Source: Sambucus nigra | Taxonomy: Eukaryota; Streptophyta; Magnoliopsida; Dipsacales; Adoxaceae | Length of the DNA stretch: 64,000 nt | Assembly (NCBI GenBank): GCA_949130495.1 | Contig: OX422211.1 | Location: forward strand, 442,006,219 to 442,070,218 | Direction of reading: 5' to 3' | Shown here: positions 33,958-48,200 of the stretch, piece after piece | Layout: each line of letters starts with the position of its first letter | How positions within the stretch are numbered: the stretch's first letter is position 1 | Program-made: the position numbers and the translations under genes | The notes under the pieces: model-generated | Seen by the model: the letters and a program-made list of their open reading frames with translations, nothing else | The model's database searches: none | Told to the model about the DNA's origin: nothing

Positions 33958-35399
33958 AAAAAATATCAATAGATCTTGCGAGAGACTAGGTGTAGGCCAA
34001 ATGCCAAATGAATGCGAAATGTTGCTTAATTCAGTGTTTGATTTAGAACACTATTATCGGAACCAACTAATGACAAAGTTAATGTATTGAAAAGTGCATC
34101 GATCGATGTTCACAATAACTAATGCACTTTTTAACACACCATCTAGCACATTAACTTAGTAAATTGGTTCATGTAGCATTACTATTTGATATAAAAGGGC
34201 TCCATTTGAAAGGGCGGGAATACGTGTAAAATAAACTTTGATCGAGTAAAAATTCAACAAAATGACTTTGATCTTAAGATCAAATGAAGTTTGATGCAAA
34301 AGAATTCAAACAATTGCTTAGAAGACAATAATTACTTGAAGGCGTTTAACCATTATCGAAAAACGGAGATTGATGTTGTCAAAATACTAGAATAATCACT
34401 GAAGTGCTCATTTGGTACGAGTTTTTATGTTCCTAATGTAAATTCAAATATGAAGTCTCATAATTCATTAAAAAAGTTCGGATCATATAATGTCAACTCA
34501 TTTCCTAATTCTCAAATTTTACATGTGAAATTACCAATATAAACTCCCAAAAATCAAAAACTCAAACTAGACAAGCCCTAAGGGATTCACAGAGGATTGC
34601 AACCTATGAAGAATTCCGAGGAGAATACTAAATGATGTTATCCACTTGAGGGTAATGAAAATGAAACATTTGAGTATCTGTTAAATGAGAAGTGATAAAG
34701 TTTTCCAAGGGTCATAAAATTCCAAATGCTGATGAACTTATAGGCAATAAAACTATTAATCACAGCTTCTACAGTTATTCAATTGAGAAAACATTGAATA
34801 TAATGATAGTGACGATGACCTGGTGTTTATCGCTCCTCCAGCTTATATTGTCTCATATTTTCATTCAATTGCTAAAAGTCTACTGGTTTGTGATACCACA
34901 TTGTCGTTATAATCTTTCGATGAGCAAGTGTAGCATAAGTCACACAAAAACGTAGAACTTCACATCAGAGAGAAAGGAATCAATACACTGCGATTTTTAC
35001 AATTTGAATCAAGCAAGTCAAATAAGAACAATGGAAATATTGTTTATGAATTTGAATTACATCAAAAGCCCAAAACTATTTTACAATTAAAGGGGAACTA
35101 AAAAGATAATGAAAAAGAAAAAAAAAATCACACAATGGAGTGGCATGACTACCTCAATAAAAAGTGAAGCTCCTACTTGTTAGTTGTTTGGTTGTTAAAC
35201 TACATCCTTTCCACGCCCACATTTGCAGTTGCTCTGGTTTCTACTTTGGTCAAAGATGTGCGAAAAAATGACACACGCAACAATTTGTAATAAATTGGGG
35301 GATTTTTTTGCTATCCTTCATCCTCTCTTGCACTTTTGACGATGTCGAATGGGAGATAAGGGTAAAAGGGGAATTTTTTCCTTGTTTGGTACATAATTT
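33958..35399. other. No gene seen; 3' flank of the antiporter gene
   Basis: AT-rich DNA without a recognisable gene or element. The part next to 35400 would hold the 3' untranslated region of the minus-strand antiporter gene; I could not fix a polyadenylation site. Confidence 0.5.
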
Positions 35400-36268
35400 C
35401 TAACCTTCATGAATCATGAGTTCCTTAGCTATTAAAGCAATGCGCTGTTTAGCACTGTCTGAGCGGAGATTATCTCCTTTAAATCCCATCTGGGCATAAT
35501 CAAGAAAAAAAAAATCACTAAATCCACGAAGCAAGAGGACAAAACTACACACGAGTTAAGGTCCTTTTAGGTCCGGGTGAAATATTCTTAATCTGGGAAC
35601 AAGAAAAATATTGAAAAGTACTCACCTATTAGAGTTTAAGTTTTTGTTTGTAGAATCATATGTGATTATGGATAAAGTAGTGAACAAAATTGAACTCCGA
35701 ATAGGTGAAAATACTTTTGGGTAAATTATATGGACCTCCACCTCTTGTTTGTCAGAGTCATGAATATCTCCCCACTTTTTAAATATTACACTTCGAGAAA
35801 ATATTGAGTGTAACGATTATTTTGTTGACATGGTATCACAATCCAATATAAATGTTTGTATATTCTTAAAAAGTTGTGATAGTATTGAGTTGGAGGAGAG
35901 AGAAAATATGAGTTTATGTGAGTATGTGATATCAAATCAGCAAAATAACCGTTACACTCGAGGGTAGTCAATATACAAATTTTGAAAGAAGGGAAAGGAA
36001 AAATAAATTACTTATAACAAGACGGGAGGCAAGTGTAACATTTAAGGCATTAAGGGGGTATCTATAATTATGATAAACAAGAGGGGAGGTCCATGTAATT
36101 TTCCCAAATACTTTAAATCTTTTTACTTTTCACCTATGTAACCAATTCACTCCAAACCAAACAAATATGTGTAATCACCTCGATGGGAATGTCGGGAGAG
36201 AACCACCGTAACAAAACTCCAAGATGTACCACAGCAGGTATTAGCTTGAAAAGCAATGGAGTAGTCAC
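35400..36268 (-). CDS. KEA6-like: Antiporter exons 18-19, C-terminus
   Basis: Exon 18 (36268-36179) encodes VTTPLLFKLIPAVVHLGVLL and RWFSPDIPIE, the last membrane segment and start of the tail. Exon 19 (35489-35400) encodes a 29-residue hydrophilic tail (MGFKGDNLRSDSAKQRIALI, then AKELMIHEG) and the TAG stop at 35400-35402. The intron between them contains the MITE at 35718-36105. Confidence 0.93.
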
Positions 36269-39200
36269 CTGTATAATTTTCAGCGCAAATGATCCACTAA
36301 GAAAATTACAATTACAAGGAACAAATTAAAGAGCGCTACAGCAAAGTAAACCTTGATTATTTTTTTAATATATTATCCACACAAATGTTTTTCGTTCATT
36401 TTTATTATCTCCCCTATTTATGGGTACGCCATTTTCGAGTCTAGCAGCCACTTTATACAAAATAATGCAAAAACTTATGCATCTACCCTCGTGAGATCAA
36501 CACTGAATAGTTTTCTTTGCAAGGCATAAAGAACCACTTCCGCCAGGTCAAAATGATTAGAAGATCGAAGCATTTAACGAAAAGCACTTCAATTAAATCA
36601 ATATGTAGTGACACATTTTTTCTACAATAATTAGTTCTTATAGTAATTTTAGCCCAGAAATAATGGCATCAGTTGTGCGCATTAGGATAGCTGATGTAGC
36701 AGCCATATAAGCACCAGTGGTGACATGGAAGTTTCACATCAACATTTCGAGCAACCCCGTAGGAAAAGTCACCGGAAAATGCTGATGTGGTGTTTATCAC
36801 GTCATCACCAGCGCCGACATGGCACTATCATGTTTGCTATCCAAGTGTTCAGAGATTAATGTCGTTTATAATGTCATTATCAGGCTTTTTGTTGAAAATA
36901 GGGTGCGTTAAAAATTAAATGAAATAATTCTTTAGGGACTGAACATTATTAACCATTATATACTATTTAGGGGCTAAATATTATTTTTAACCCTTGTGAA
37001 CAATGAAAACAGTTGCACAATAAATCTCTCATTGTGAGTTGTGACGATGTACGACTACAATGTCTTATACCACATAGCACACCAAAAATCATGAAAACCT
37101 AAGATGAATCACTGAAGGGCACGACTGAAAATGAATCCATACCAGACTAAGAGCTGTTGTCCCAAGCAGCAGCAAGTACATCTTCCCCTGAAATGATATC
37201 ATCATCAGTACAAAACTATTATTGACAAGATTTGCACTCTATTACTAATTAGGGATTTATATATCTAACATATGCACTTATCATGTATAATAAATATAGT
37301 CATGAGGATTCATTTGTTTTTAAGTAAATATAGCCATGAGGGCTATAAGATAATCATTAGAAGAAAAGAAAGGAAAAAAAAAAGAGGGTGCAATGAAACT
37401 ATCTTTTATTCCCAGGGGTAGGGGGGCGCAAAACCCCTGAATAATAAAGTTCTTGCAAGAAAACCCCTGAACTATTTTTAGTGCAAAACTCTCATCCTGC
37501 GACTTTTAACCAACACATGGGGTATAATCAATAAATTACATAGTTCGGGGGACCTTTTTGCATTAAAAATAGTTTCGGGGGTATCTTGCAAAAACTGCAT
37601 AATTCCCGGAATCATATTTTAACTTTGCCTTTTTTTAATCTTCTTGTTATCTCTTGGCATGCAAGTGTGACATAAAGAGGAGAGTAGGAAATTTTGCTAT
37701 TGTTGTAGCACTAACCTCAACAAGGTGAAGATTGGAAGCGCGACTGAGAAGGACAAAAGCAAATTCCCCTATTTGTGCTAAAGACATCCCAACCTGCATA
37801 TTACAAGGTCGTCCATAGTCCCTCAAAAGTGGAAAATATATATGTATATATAGTGGGGAAAAAAAAGGTATTACTTGATAGCTTACCAGAACTGAAGTTT
37901 TGTTGTTGTAGCCAAATCCCTTAACAACTACGGATATTACAATTGTTTTAACAATAACGACTAATATAACTGATGCTAATAAAATATCGACATGGTTCCA
38001 CAGGAAGTGAACATGAATCAGCATTCCAATGCTAGCAAGAAAAAGAGCAGCAAAGAAGTTGCGAATGGGTTCAACCTGCACAATAACAAAGCTCAAGCCA
38101 AAGGTTACCGAGAGGACAACCATGTCATTGCTGCAATTCTGCATTTTGAAGCAAATTATGCTTTTTTCACTTGGATTGCTCTAAGGAGAGAAATATAGAT
38201 AGTTGACAATTTAAAAAAGAGAGGAATATATATGACAGGCAAGTGTGGGATGTGCGAAGATTGAAGGGAACATGTCGTGGCATTCTTCTTAATTGTGAGG
38301 GTGAAGCACTTTTTGGTGTATATTAAGTCATGCTAGGGTGGGTGGGATCACTTCTTTTTCGTTGGCAAGGAAATTCTGAACCTAAATGGATTCGTAAGCC
38401 TATGGGTTCAGAAGAAGAAAAAACATCAAAATAGGATATCTTTTGAGGATATAGATTCGTCTTTTCTAGCTTACTTTTTGACATGCTATAAGGCCTCTGA
38501 TATTTTGGCTTAATGAAGCCTTCTTGTTTACTTCTATTCCGTTAGTAGATTTTTCTGGGTTCTTTTTTCCTGAGATCACATATTTTTTATATTTAAATTA
38601 TAGACACATTGGAGAAGAGGCAAAAAAGAACAAGTGAAAGGATGGGGTCAACATAACCAAAACAAACGAAAGGAGACTTACTTGTTCCAGTGTATGTTGA
38701 GCAAGATCAGTTGTTGATATCATTACTCCAGCAGCAAATGAACCCAACTCGAAACTTAAACCGAGCTTATCACTACACTGAAATTACAGATGCAATTAAA
38801 TTATAGTTCTGCCTGAGATGCAATCAGAAGGAATTCACACATACGATATACAAAGCAGCTAGTTCAATTTATTTTATAGTGGCCATTCAGAAACATGACA
38901 ATAGGTCAAGGGTGATTTCTTTTCTTTATGTTTTTATTAAATATATGTTTAGTACAAAGCACCGAGACGGGGTAACCACCAGCGTTTAACACAAGGAAGC
39001 AAGAGTGCAACCAACTAGAAAAAACAAAGTACAAAAACATTGGAACTGCCTTTATATATTATGTGTGTGTGTCAAAATATAATAATATATTTCATATAAA
39101 ACATCAAACATAAGCATGTCGACATGAAAGTAGAAATTTTAGAGAGATAATTAGGAAGAGTAACGAACCCAAGCTACGAGGAGGCAAAATGCAACTGATG

Positions 39201-42200
39201 CCAACTGGTACAGTTCGTTTGTCTGCACAGGAGGGGAAAAATTGATGAAAAAACATCATAAAAGTAAAAGCTCATAGTGTGCTCATTCAAGCAAGAGCGC
39301 ACATATCATAAGCAATACAAGAGCAAAGCATCCTTATTAGCACATCTACAATGGATTGTCTTTGAGGGTTTATCTATCACATTTTTTTTACAGTCATAAA
39401 GAAGCCTCCAAAAAAGTGTCTTCAATTTATGTTAAAATTGAATCTGAATATATAGATCTCAATGAATGCTTTTCAAAAAAATTAATTTTATTAAATTTGA
39501 ACTTGTAGAATAAAAGTTGTAATATTTTACACTTTGGAAGGAAAGAAAAAAGATTGAAAGAGACGAAAAGGATTGTGCAGTTTTTTATGATCGTCACGGC
39601 ATATCCATATTATCTATGAGACTCTCTACACATAGAGGCTCATATGTAATGTCTACGCGATATCACCGCCACGCCATAAGCATATGCACATAGATAGTGC
39701 CTCCTATAGAGAGGACTTTTTTTGGCTTTCAATCCTCTGGCATAGAGAATCACCCTCATAGAGTCCCACTGGAGATGGCCTTAGTGATTCCAATTTTTCA
39801 AAAGAGAAATGCATACCTGTGATGATAGGCTTATCATCAGCTTAAGGAACCAAGGTACACAAGTGCGTGACAGTATTGACAAAACAGCCAAAAACGCAAT
39901 CAACATCACCAACCTGGCTAATATAAGGATCAGTATATTGTACCAACAGATATCCTTGATATCATCAATGAAAAACAAAACATATATCTTACGACTCAAA
40001 TCATTAATAGTAACATTTGTATGATGCATAAGATCCTATTATAAAAGTTGTTCTTATTTAAACTGATATTTGTACAAAAATAAAAAGAAAGTTGCAATAG
40101 CTTGGAGAACAACTCATAAACACATTATCATACAAACAATATAAACCATGTTGTATTAATAAAACGTGTCTCCACCATATACTTGGCTTTTCCGTTAGTA
40201 TCAGAGCCTAAATCCCAGATGGGTTTCTGGAGGTACTCTCGAGTCCCTTGGTCATTAAGTTTTCCAAAAAAAATCGATAGATCTCTCTGGGGCACTGAAA
40301 TGGTTGCCTTGATTAAATTTTGGATAGTTCATCACATATCACTGACCCCATCATCATAAATGACTGAAAAGAGACTTTTGCACCTTTAAGTGATTACAAT
40401 GGAAAGAAAGACCTTTTTTTATAGGCTCCTAAGACTTGAAGACCCTTCACCACCACCTGAAGATTCGGCCGGCCCTAAGGCGCCCACCACCTGCATGTAA
40501 TCAGTTCACATATGGGGTGTTTGGGTAATTAGTCATAATGTGGCCAAATTTCATGTGGGACCCTCCTTCCTTTGAGGACCGATTGACTAGAGATGAGAAT
40601 AGAGAGAAAGGTTGAGAGATATTAGGAATAATATTAGTAATCATCATTTAATTAGGATAACGGATTGGTTACCATAATTATAATCGCATACTAATGCATT
40701 TCCTTTTTTCTAAAATTCCTTGCTTACCAAGGATTAGTAGCATATGAATAAAGGGCCTCTCTTGTAATCCTCATTATTATCATCACATGTATTCAAATAT
40801 TCTTGAATTGCGTGTCTGGCTTTTTAATTAATTCTTCCACTACCTATTAAGTGGTATCAGAGCGGTGATCGTCTTGATTGAGCTGAGTTGAGTTACCATC
40901 GAGTTGCGTTGAGTTAGGAACGACAACCAATGGCTAAGACATGTAACATCACGGAATCGGAGAAGAGGATCAAACGTTTGGAAAAGATGATGGAGGCCAT
41001 GATGTGATTCAAACAAACCTTCCAACTAGCTCTCCTATCAGATCACCACCCGATGGTTTTCCATCATTGAAGACCTAAAATTGACGGTTGGAAACAACGA
41101 AAATTGTGATCCACATTGTTGTTCAAGCATTCCACCAAACAATATTGGTTGTTAATCTTCGCATAAATTCCATTTGTTCAATTTGGCGCCATCCAAATTA
41201 TATATTACACATCCAAGCCTAGTTCACTTGCTTTTGAATAAGAGGCTTCACTAGCTCCAGTAAAGGAATATTGAAAAGAACTCAATCCAATAAAGTTTGG
41301 TCTCGATAAGGCGAGCAGAGAATATCACTCACCCTGTGTTTATTGACACACACAAAAAAGGGACTTATAACCAAATCCATCAGACATTTTCCCCCACCCT
41401 AGTGCGATGGAAGGGATGAACTTTAATTATCCATTTTCAAAACAGGTAAGAAATTGTTGGAGAACCATAGCCGCCTATTTAATTTTAGGGGGAAAATGTG
41501 GTGACCAATGACCCAGAGGATGAGCTGTCAATCACAACTATGTCATTTGTCTCTAATCACTATCAAATCGTTGAATGGCTGCCAATCTTAATAACAGATG
41601 TCATGGATTACAACTGCCGATCTTGACCACATCATGCTTTCCACGTCCACTTCATTCTCAGGTGTCAACACTCATGCAAGTCTCACTAGAATATCATTTG
41701 TTAATTAAATTTTCTATAGCCATATAACATTAATTGCACAAAGCATATAATGAAAAGACAACATTATATAATAAGTGAATTATAGGTGAAGGTCAAGGAA
41801 CAGTTTGGTATTGGCTTTGCATACTGTTTTGCTTTTGAAAAGGGAGAAATGGATATTATATGAAATGAGCATTTTACAAGCATTACTAGAAAATATAACA
41901 ATAATTCCTGAAAGTGGGTCAAAATTCCTGGAAACAGGAAACTATAAAAAGAAAGTTATCGTATCTTTCAGAACAGAAGCCAATTAGAAAAATAAGAAGA
42001 AGCTAACAACTCTCCAAATTTTTATCAGCCATTTTCCAATGTTTTTAAAATGAGTACCCTAACTGAGAATGATTAAAATGATACCAAACAAGCCCTAAGA
42101 CTGTCAAAGAACTGCAAAAAAAGTGGTCTGGAAGGTTATGACAATATTTATGAACTTACGATTTAGTCATGGATATTACTCCTTGTAGAACACCTGAACT

Positions 42201-45200
42201 TCCACCCAGTACTGGAAGCAGAGCAAATAGTAAACCCACGGCACAGTCCTGGAATAGAAAAGCTAATTAAGAACTTAAGATCTGAATAGATTTGCCTGAT
42301 AAACCAAAGAAAACAAAGGTATATCTTTAAAAAGTCACTTCACTAGTCAATGCTTGTTTGTCAACAAGTCTTACCATGCTTGAATGTATTATGGGAGGAT
42401 ATCTGAGTTCTTTTTGGTTAAATCATTGGCAATGGAGTTCTTATAATACATACACACACACACACACGCACACATATATATATATATATGTATGTATAGT
42501 CGGTATCTCTGAGAAAGAACAGAAGCTAATTACCTGTAAAATGAGGGTCCCAATAGTAACTTGCCCATGAAGGGCATTAATGCTATTCTTTTCCATTAAA
42601 AACTTCAAGACCTACAACGCAAATTGTGTGAAATGGCAGCTGTAGTCAATTTGTTTGTTTACGGAACTGAAGGGATGATTTCATCAAAATAAAAATCCAC
42701 TGAGTGTTACCACTGCTGTTGAAGACATTGAAAGAAATGCACCAACAAATATCCCTTCCGAAGGTTTACCACCACATAACTGCAAACATCATCCACTTGC
42801 ATACATCAGTCTGCAGCATTGTGAATGCAAAAGTTTCTACGATATCATAGCTTTAAATATATATCGAATGGTCACCATCGGCATAATGGCCTTAAAAAAC
42901 AATATATTCACAACATTAAACGAATTGAGATGGGAAAAAGGTAGACAGAGGGCTAACTGTAAAAGGTGCTAAAAGCAGAAAAACACTACTACATAATGAA
43001 TGACCAAGATGATGAATGATGGGTAATAATAAACTGATTCGAGGTATGTTCTGATGTGCAACTTCAATTAAAGTATTCTTTAGACTATTCACCGGTCAAA
43101 GAAAAAGGATATCCACCTTTATATATTAACATGAATAGAAGTTCTATTAGATTTTATAGACATACCGAGGCTGTAATTCCACACAGGCACATAAATAGAA
43201 AAACTTGGAGCAGGCCTCCCAGAATAGCAACTGCTCGAACAACCCGAAGCTAAAAATAAGAAAGATGAACTTTAAACCAACTTTGAGAAATGATGTTGAC
43301 AATTAACAGCTACACAAAGAAAAGATAAGACAACCTTTGTTGTGGAGAACTCCAGGCCTAAAGCAAAAAGAAGAAAAATTACACCAAACTGAGCCACCGT
43401 CTCAACCTACAAGCATCAAAACAGAGTGAAAACGAAATGGCTTTTATGACAACAGATCTTAATCAGAAATTATGTGACAGTCGAAGGAAACTTAGAATAT
43501 AAGACCTACAGATAATTAGGCATTTTGATAGACCAGGTCATCAGAAACTGCATAATTATAAAATTTGAATGGCGTCATCATGGTGAAAAGTATCCGCCAT
43601 ACCCCTCCCCACACACACAGAAAAAAAAATAAAGGTACTTCATAGATTTATCAAACTCATATTTATTTGTTTCCTGATGAGAATTAAAGTTTTGGGGTGA
43701 TTTGTAATATTTTATATTTTTACATCTCTCTCCTCCCCTCGTAGATTTCTGGCCAGCATGTTTTTTTAGGGGAGAGTCCAGCAACAAAGGCTATTAGTTA
43801 AATAAGAGGGGCTAGACTTTAGACCCTCTTCTGATTTACTTATTAGCAAGCAATCAACTGCTCCTTGTTCTCCCTTCTCTAGGCTAGCCGACAACTAACA
43901 ATGAACCCATTCGAAGAGCCTTAAAAGTGGGTGAACAAGTCTCGGTGATAACTAGGGTATAAAGGCTCCTTGACTTCATTCCACAACACATTCGCATATC
44001 CTTGGAACTTAGTCACTAAATATCGTTTTCCCATATCCTTAGAACTTAGTCACTACAAAAAGCACTTAATTCCTCGAAGGTTTTTGAACTTAAAAATCTT
44101 CTCAATTGAATCCAACCAGTCGACAAAAGCATTCAGGTTCATCCATCCATCGAACATCGGCACCTCCACCCATATATCCCCATCTAGGCTCTTGGTCAAT
44201 AGCCTCAAGGCTTGGCCTATGTGATCAGATGCCAACTCATCATCATCCTCGGATACTCGTCATCATCATCATCAACATCACCCACCCTATGGACATGGCC
44301 TCAAGATCCCATATGCTGTCGCTGAGCCTTTAAAGAGTGACATTCGGGCCCATGGTTATGTTCTATGAAATACGGCTCAAAAATCACCGACCCATGTTTA
44401 TGTCCAAATTGATGGGCAGTGAAGGGTTGCTTCCCTGCAACGAACAGGTCGCGAAAACAGGCTTCGAGAGTGCCGAAAATGGGTTTAAATGGGAGTACTT
44501 GGGGGGGTTTCAAATGTAACATTTTGGGTATAAATAGAATGATGAGAGAAGTTTCTCGGTAAGGTATTTATTGATATTAAGAGAGCTATTCATCAAAAGA
44601 GAGGCAAAGAAAGTGAGAGAGGTTCAGGTTTCTAAAATTGAATTCAATGTAAAATTTGGGTGTATAGGGGGTTTGGGTCGAGAGTGTGCATAGGCTCCTT
44701 CCTACCATTGTGATCTATTTCTCTCAAAAAGTGAAATTGTTCTCTCTTGTGGATGTTGGCAAGGTAAACTTGCCGAACCATTTTAAATCTATTGTGTTCA
44801 TCTTGTATTTTGTGGCATGTCTTTATTTCCATCAATCTTGCAAATATATGTTCATTGTTTTGGTTGAGTAGGGTACCATTGGAGCATAACAATGTGTTCA
44901 CCATGCACGGCCACCTCTCGTTAACATAAAAAGTAAATGTGTTGATCAATTGGGACGAAGGAGTTTACCTTGGGCTTATATGCTCCTTCCTCAACAGGCG
45001 TATGATATCCTCCAGGTGAACGACACGTGAGCGGTACGAGGACAGCGTGAAGCCGAATCCCATCATCATATTCCATACAGGAGAACTCACCAAACATGAG
45101 GGCATTGGCTGTTGGACCCAAACCCTAAGTAACTTAATGGTGGGAAGCGAATGTCTCTAGAGGTTGTGTCGAGGGGTGTATGTAGCCCTCAATGGCAGCC

Positions 45201-48200
45201 CCTTGGTCTAGCGCTGCTCACAGACTCCCCAATGGCGATGCGAAGGGGGCGGAGAGTCTGAAATGGTCGTTGGAGATCCAAAAGGGCTTGGAACCACTGG
45301 GCCCCGCCCCTGCTATTGCAAAACCAATCCAAAGGGCTTTGCCCTTGTCGCAGCGTGATGGCTGACACCCCCTCCTGATTTTGGTGATCTGCTCTCCTTC
45401 AGCGATGGCTGGAGGCGGCACCAAAAGGTATCCTTTGTGAGGTGCGACGGTGGCCAATGGATAGGGGGAAGCCCTAGATTGGGACTGGAAGTTGCCAGAG
45501 ATGGCAGTAGGAGACGGGGGGGGGGGGGGGGGGAGTTGTCGATGCACATAGGGAAGGACGTACAAAAAAGGGGAAAGTAGTTGTAGAGTATAATGTAAGC
45601 CCAGTATTTAAGGCTAAAGAATCGGTTCTAGATATTTCTAACTGTTCTTATACGTCTTTCTCCTTTTTTGTGTTGCCTTAGGTGCACGCTTCCCTAAGTT
45701 GTAAATAGTAATGTATTCATTCCACTTAGGGAACCCCTAGATATTTCCTTAAGTTTTGTTTTGATTTATTTTGGACTTTACCTGAGTTTTTCCTTGGGAA
45801 CCCCTGATATATTTATTATTAGATTGTAGCAAATTTTAAATTCACTTTTTTAGCATTTTTTTATACAAATAAACTTGAGAGAAGAAATAGGAATATATGC
45901 GGCAGATTCCTAATTTTCGTGTATTGGAAAGGATGTATATATCATTTCAGAATGTGCGTATCAATACGTAAGTCGCTGTGGCTTTAGTGTTTTCTGGTAA
46001 CTATAAGCCAACAACTCCTCTGCAACTTGACTACATTACTACCCCCACCACCTGGTGATTTCCCTTGCCTTGCACTCTCTTTCTAGGATGTCTGTTTTCT
46101 CATCCTACTTGAGACCATCAATGTTTCCATGTCTATTAAAACCTCCATATCTGCTCCAGCACTCTAAGATGCAGATTAGGCTTCAGCTACCACACACAAC
46201 CCCCAACTTCCATCACTAACCATATCTAATAAAACCTCCGTATCTGCTCCAGCACTCTAAGATGCAGATTAGGCATCAGCTGCCACATGCAACCCCCAAC
46301 TCTCATCAGTAACCCCCAGCACACTACTCTCCTACACCAATCAACTTAGTTTTAATGCCAAAATTTCATATTTAGGCAAACACACATCCTTACAAGGCAG
46401 TAAGACACTTCAGCTCCAGAGCAATATTGTGCTGTCCATAAGAAAGTTCTCAGAATTTTTATATTATGTAATATGTTTACTTTTTAGAATTATTAGAGAT
46501 AGGAATCGAACCATGACTCCACTCCTCCCCTTGAATGCCAATGCCAGGCCAGCACTTTATAACAATCACCAAAATCATGAAATGAAAACAACATTAATAT
46601 AAGGGTCAAATGCATAAATACCCCTGGAAGAATTAGTGGCTTGCAAATACACCCTATATTTCTGATGAATACCTAAACTATGCAAAAGTTGCAAATATCC
46701 CATAAACGTTGCTAGAATTACTTTTAATGACACAAAGGGTATTTGCAACTTATTAAACAAGTTCATGAAGTTTTTGAAAAATTTATAGCGCAGAAAAATT
46801 CAATAGTTGGGGGGAGTGGGGAGGATTTTTCCCTTAATAAATATATTGAAAATGAAATTGTGCCAACTGTGGGCTATGGTGCTATGTTTCCACCATCACA
46901 AATCACTATAAATATTCAGCAGCTAAAAAATTGAAAATAAAGATGAATCATTTCAATAATCAGTAACACCATTCTATTGGAATGTCCAAGAAAATAAATC
47001 AAACCCTAACTTTTAGAGAGAGAATCAAGAGATTTCTTATATTTCAAAATGGAGTGTGTCCTCAAATGAGGAATACAAGGGGTATTAAAGGAGAGGAGTA
47101 GCTTAGGCTCTAAGCTAATATTCTAATTATAAAAATGCCCTTAATAGCCTTTACTACTCCTTATCTCTAAATACTAAAATAAAAGAAAATACGATGACAT
47201 AATAAAAGAAAAGAAAATACCAAAAATAAAATAAAATGCCATAAAGCCCTAGAAAGGACACATTTCCATCACTCTCCCCCTCTTAAAACCAAGCTCGTCC
47301 TTGAGCGTTCAAAAAAAGTTGGGGACTCGTGAGAAAATTTCAAAAAAAAGGTGCCAAAAACTTGTGGGGGCCAAAAATTAATTTCGAAAAATTGAGTGCA
47401 TATCCCACAAATTTTCTTCTTTTTTTCTTCTCTTTTTCACCCATAGCAACCCTAAAAGCTTCCACCCGGGTCAAAAATCATCGTTTTCGAGTTTCCACGA
47501 GGGTTTGGGGGTGGTCCGGCCTAGTCAGCAGTGTTTTGGCCAAGGAACTGGGATCCGGCCAAATCCGAGTGGCGTGAGGGAGGATCTGGGTTGTTTTGGG
47601 GCTAGGGTTGGGCTCGGGGCACTAGGGTGTGGTTTTGAATTAGGGCGAGTCGGGTCAGAGGTTTTTTTGGGTTCGGATGGAGTGGGGTTAGGGTGGCAGC
47701 AATAGGGGGCTGCCAGGGAGGTCGGCCGGTGGTTTTTGGGCTGCGGAAGGGGATGTTTTTGGGTCGGGGGTCAAGGGTTTTGGGCTAGGAACTGGGGGCG
47801 GTTGGTCGGCAGCTAGGGCAGAGAGCCGGGGATTCGGGATTAGGGTTTTTTCTGGGTCAGCAGGGGTGGAACTAGTTGCCAAGGGTAGGTTGGCTGGGAA
47901 ATGGGTAGGGTAGGGGTAGGGGAGGGTGATGGAGGCTAGGCTTGGGTTAGGGTTTTGAAGCCATTGGAGGAGCGCATCAATTTGTTGTTGTGTTCTATCC
48001 CATATTCGCGTCATCTCTTGGTAGAACTCCTCTCGTTGTTGTTTGGATTTATTTGGAGCCATTAAATGTAGCGTACGATTGGATAAAGACACACAAATAC
48101 ACCAAACACCAATGTTAGAGCTAGGCCTGTAAACAGATCGGATTCGGATGATCAAGCAAATCCAAATCCATATCCATTTACATTAAACAGATTCAGATTC

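Noticed and set aside
45218..45565. A 115-codon proline-rich minus-strand frame
   Set aside because: It is driven by a 20-G run and GC-rich text; no domain or homologous neighbour supports it.
47329..47705. Plus-strand Gly/Val-rich frames
   Set aside because: They are the reverse of the proline-rich minus-strand ORF and its tail in the small LTR element.
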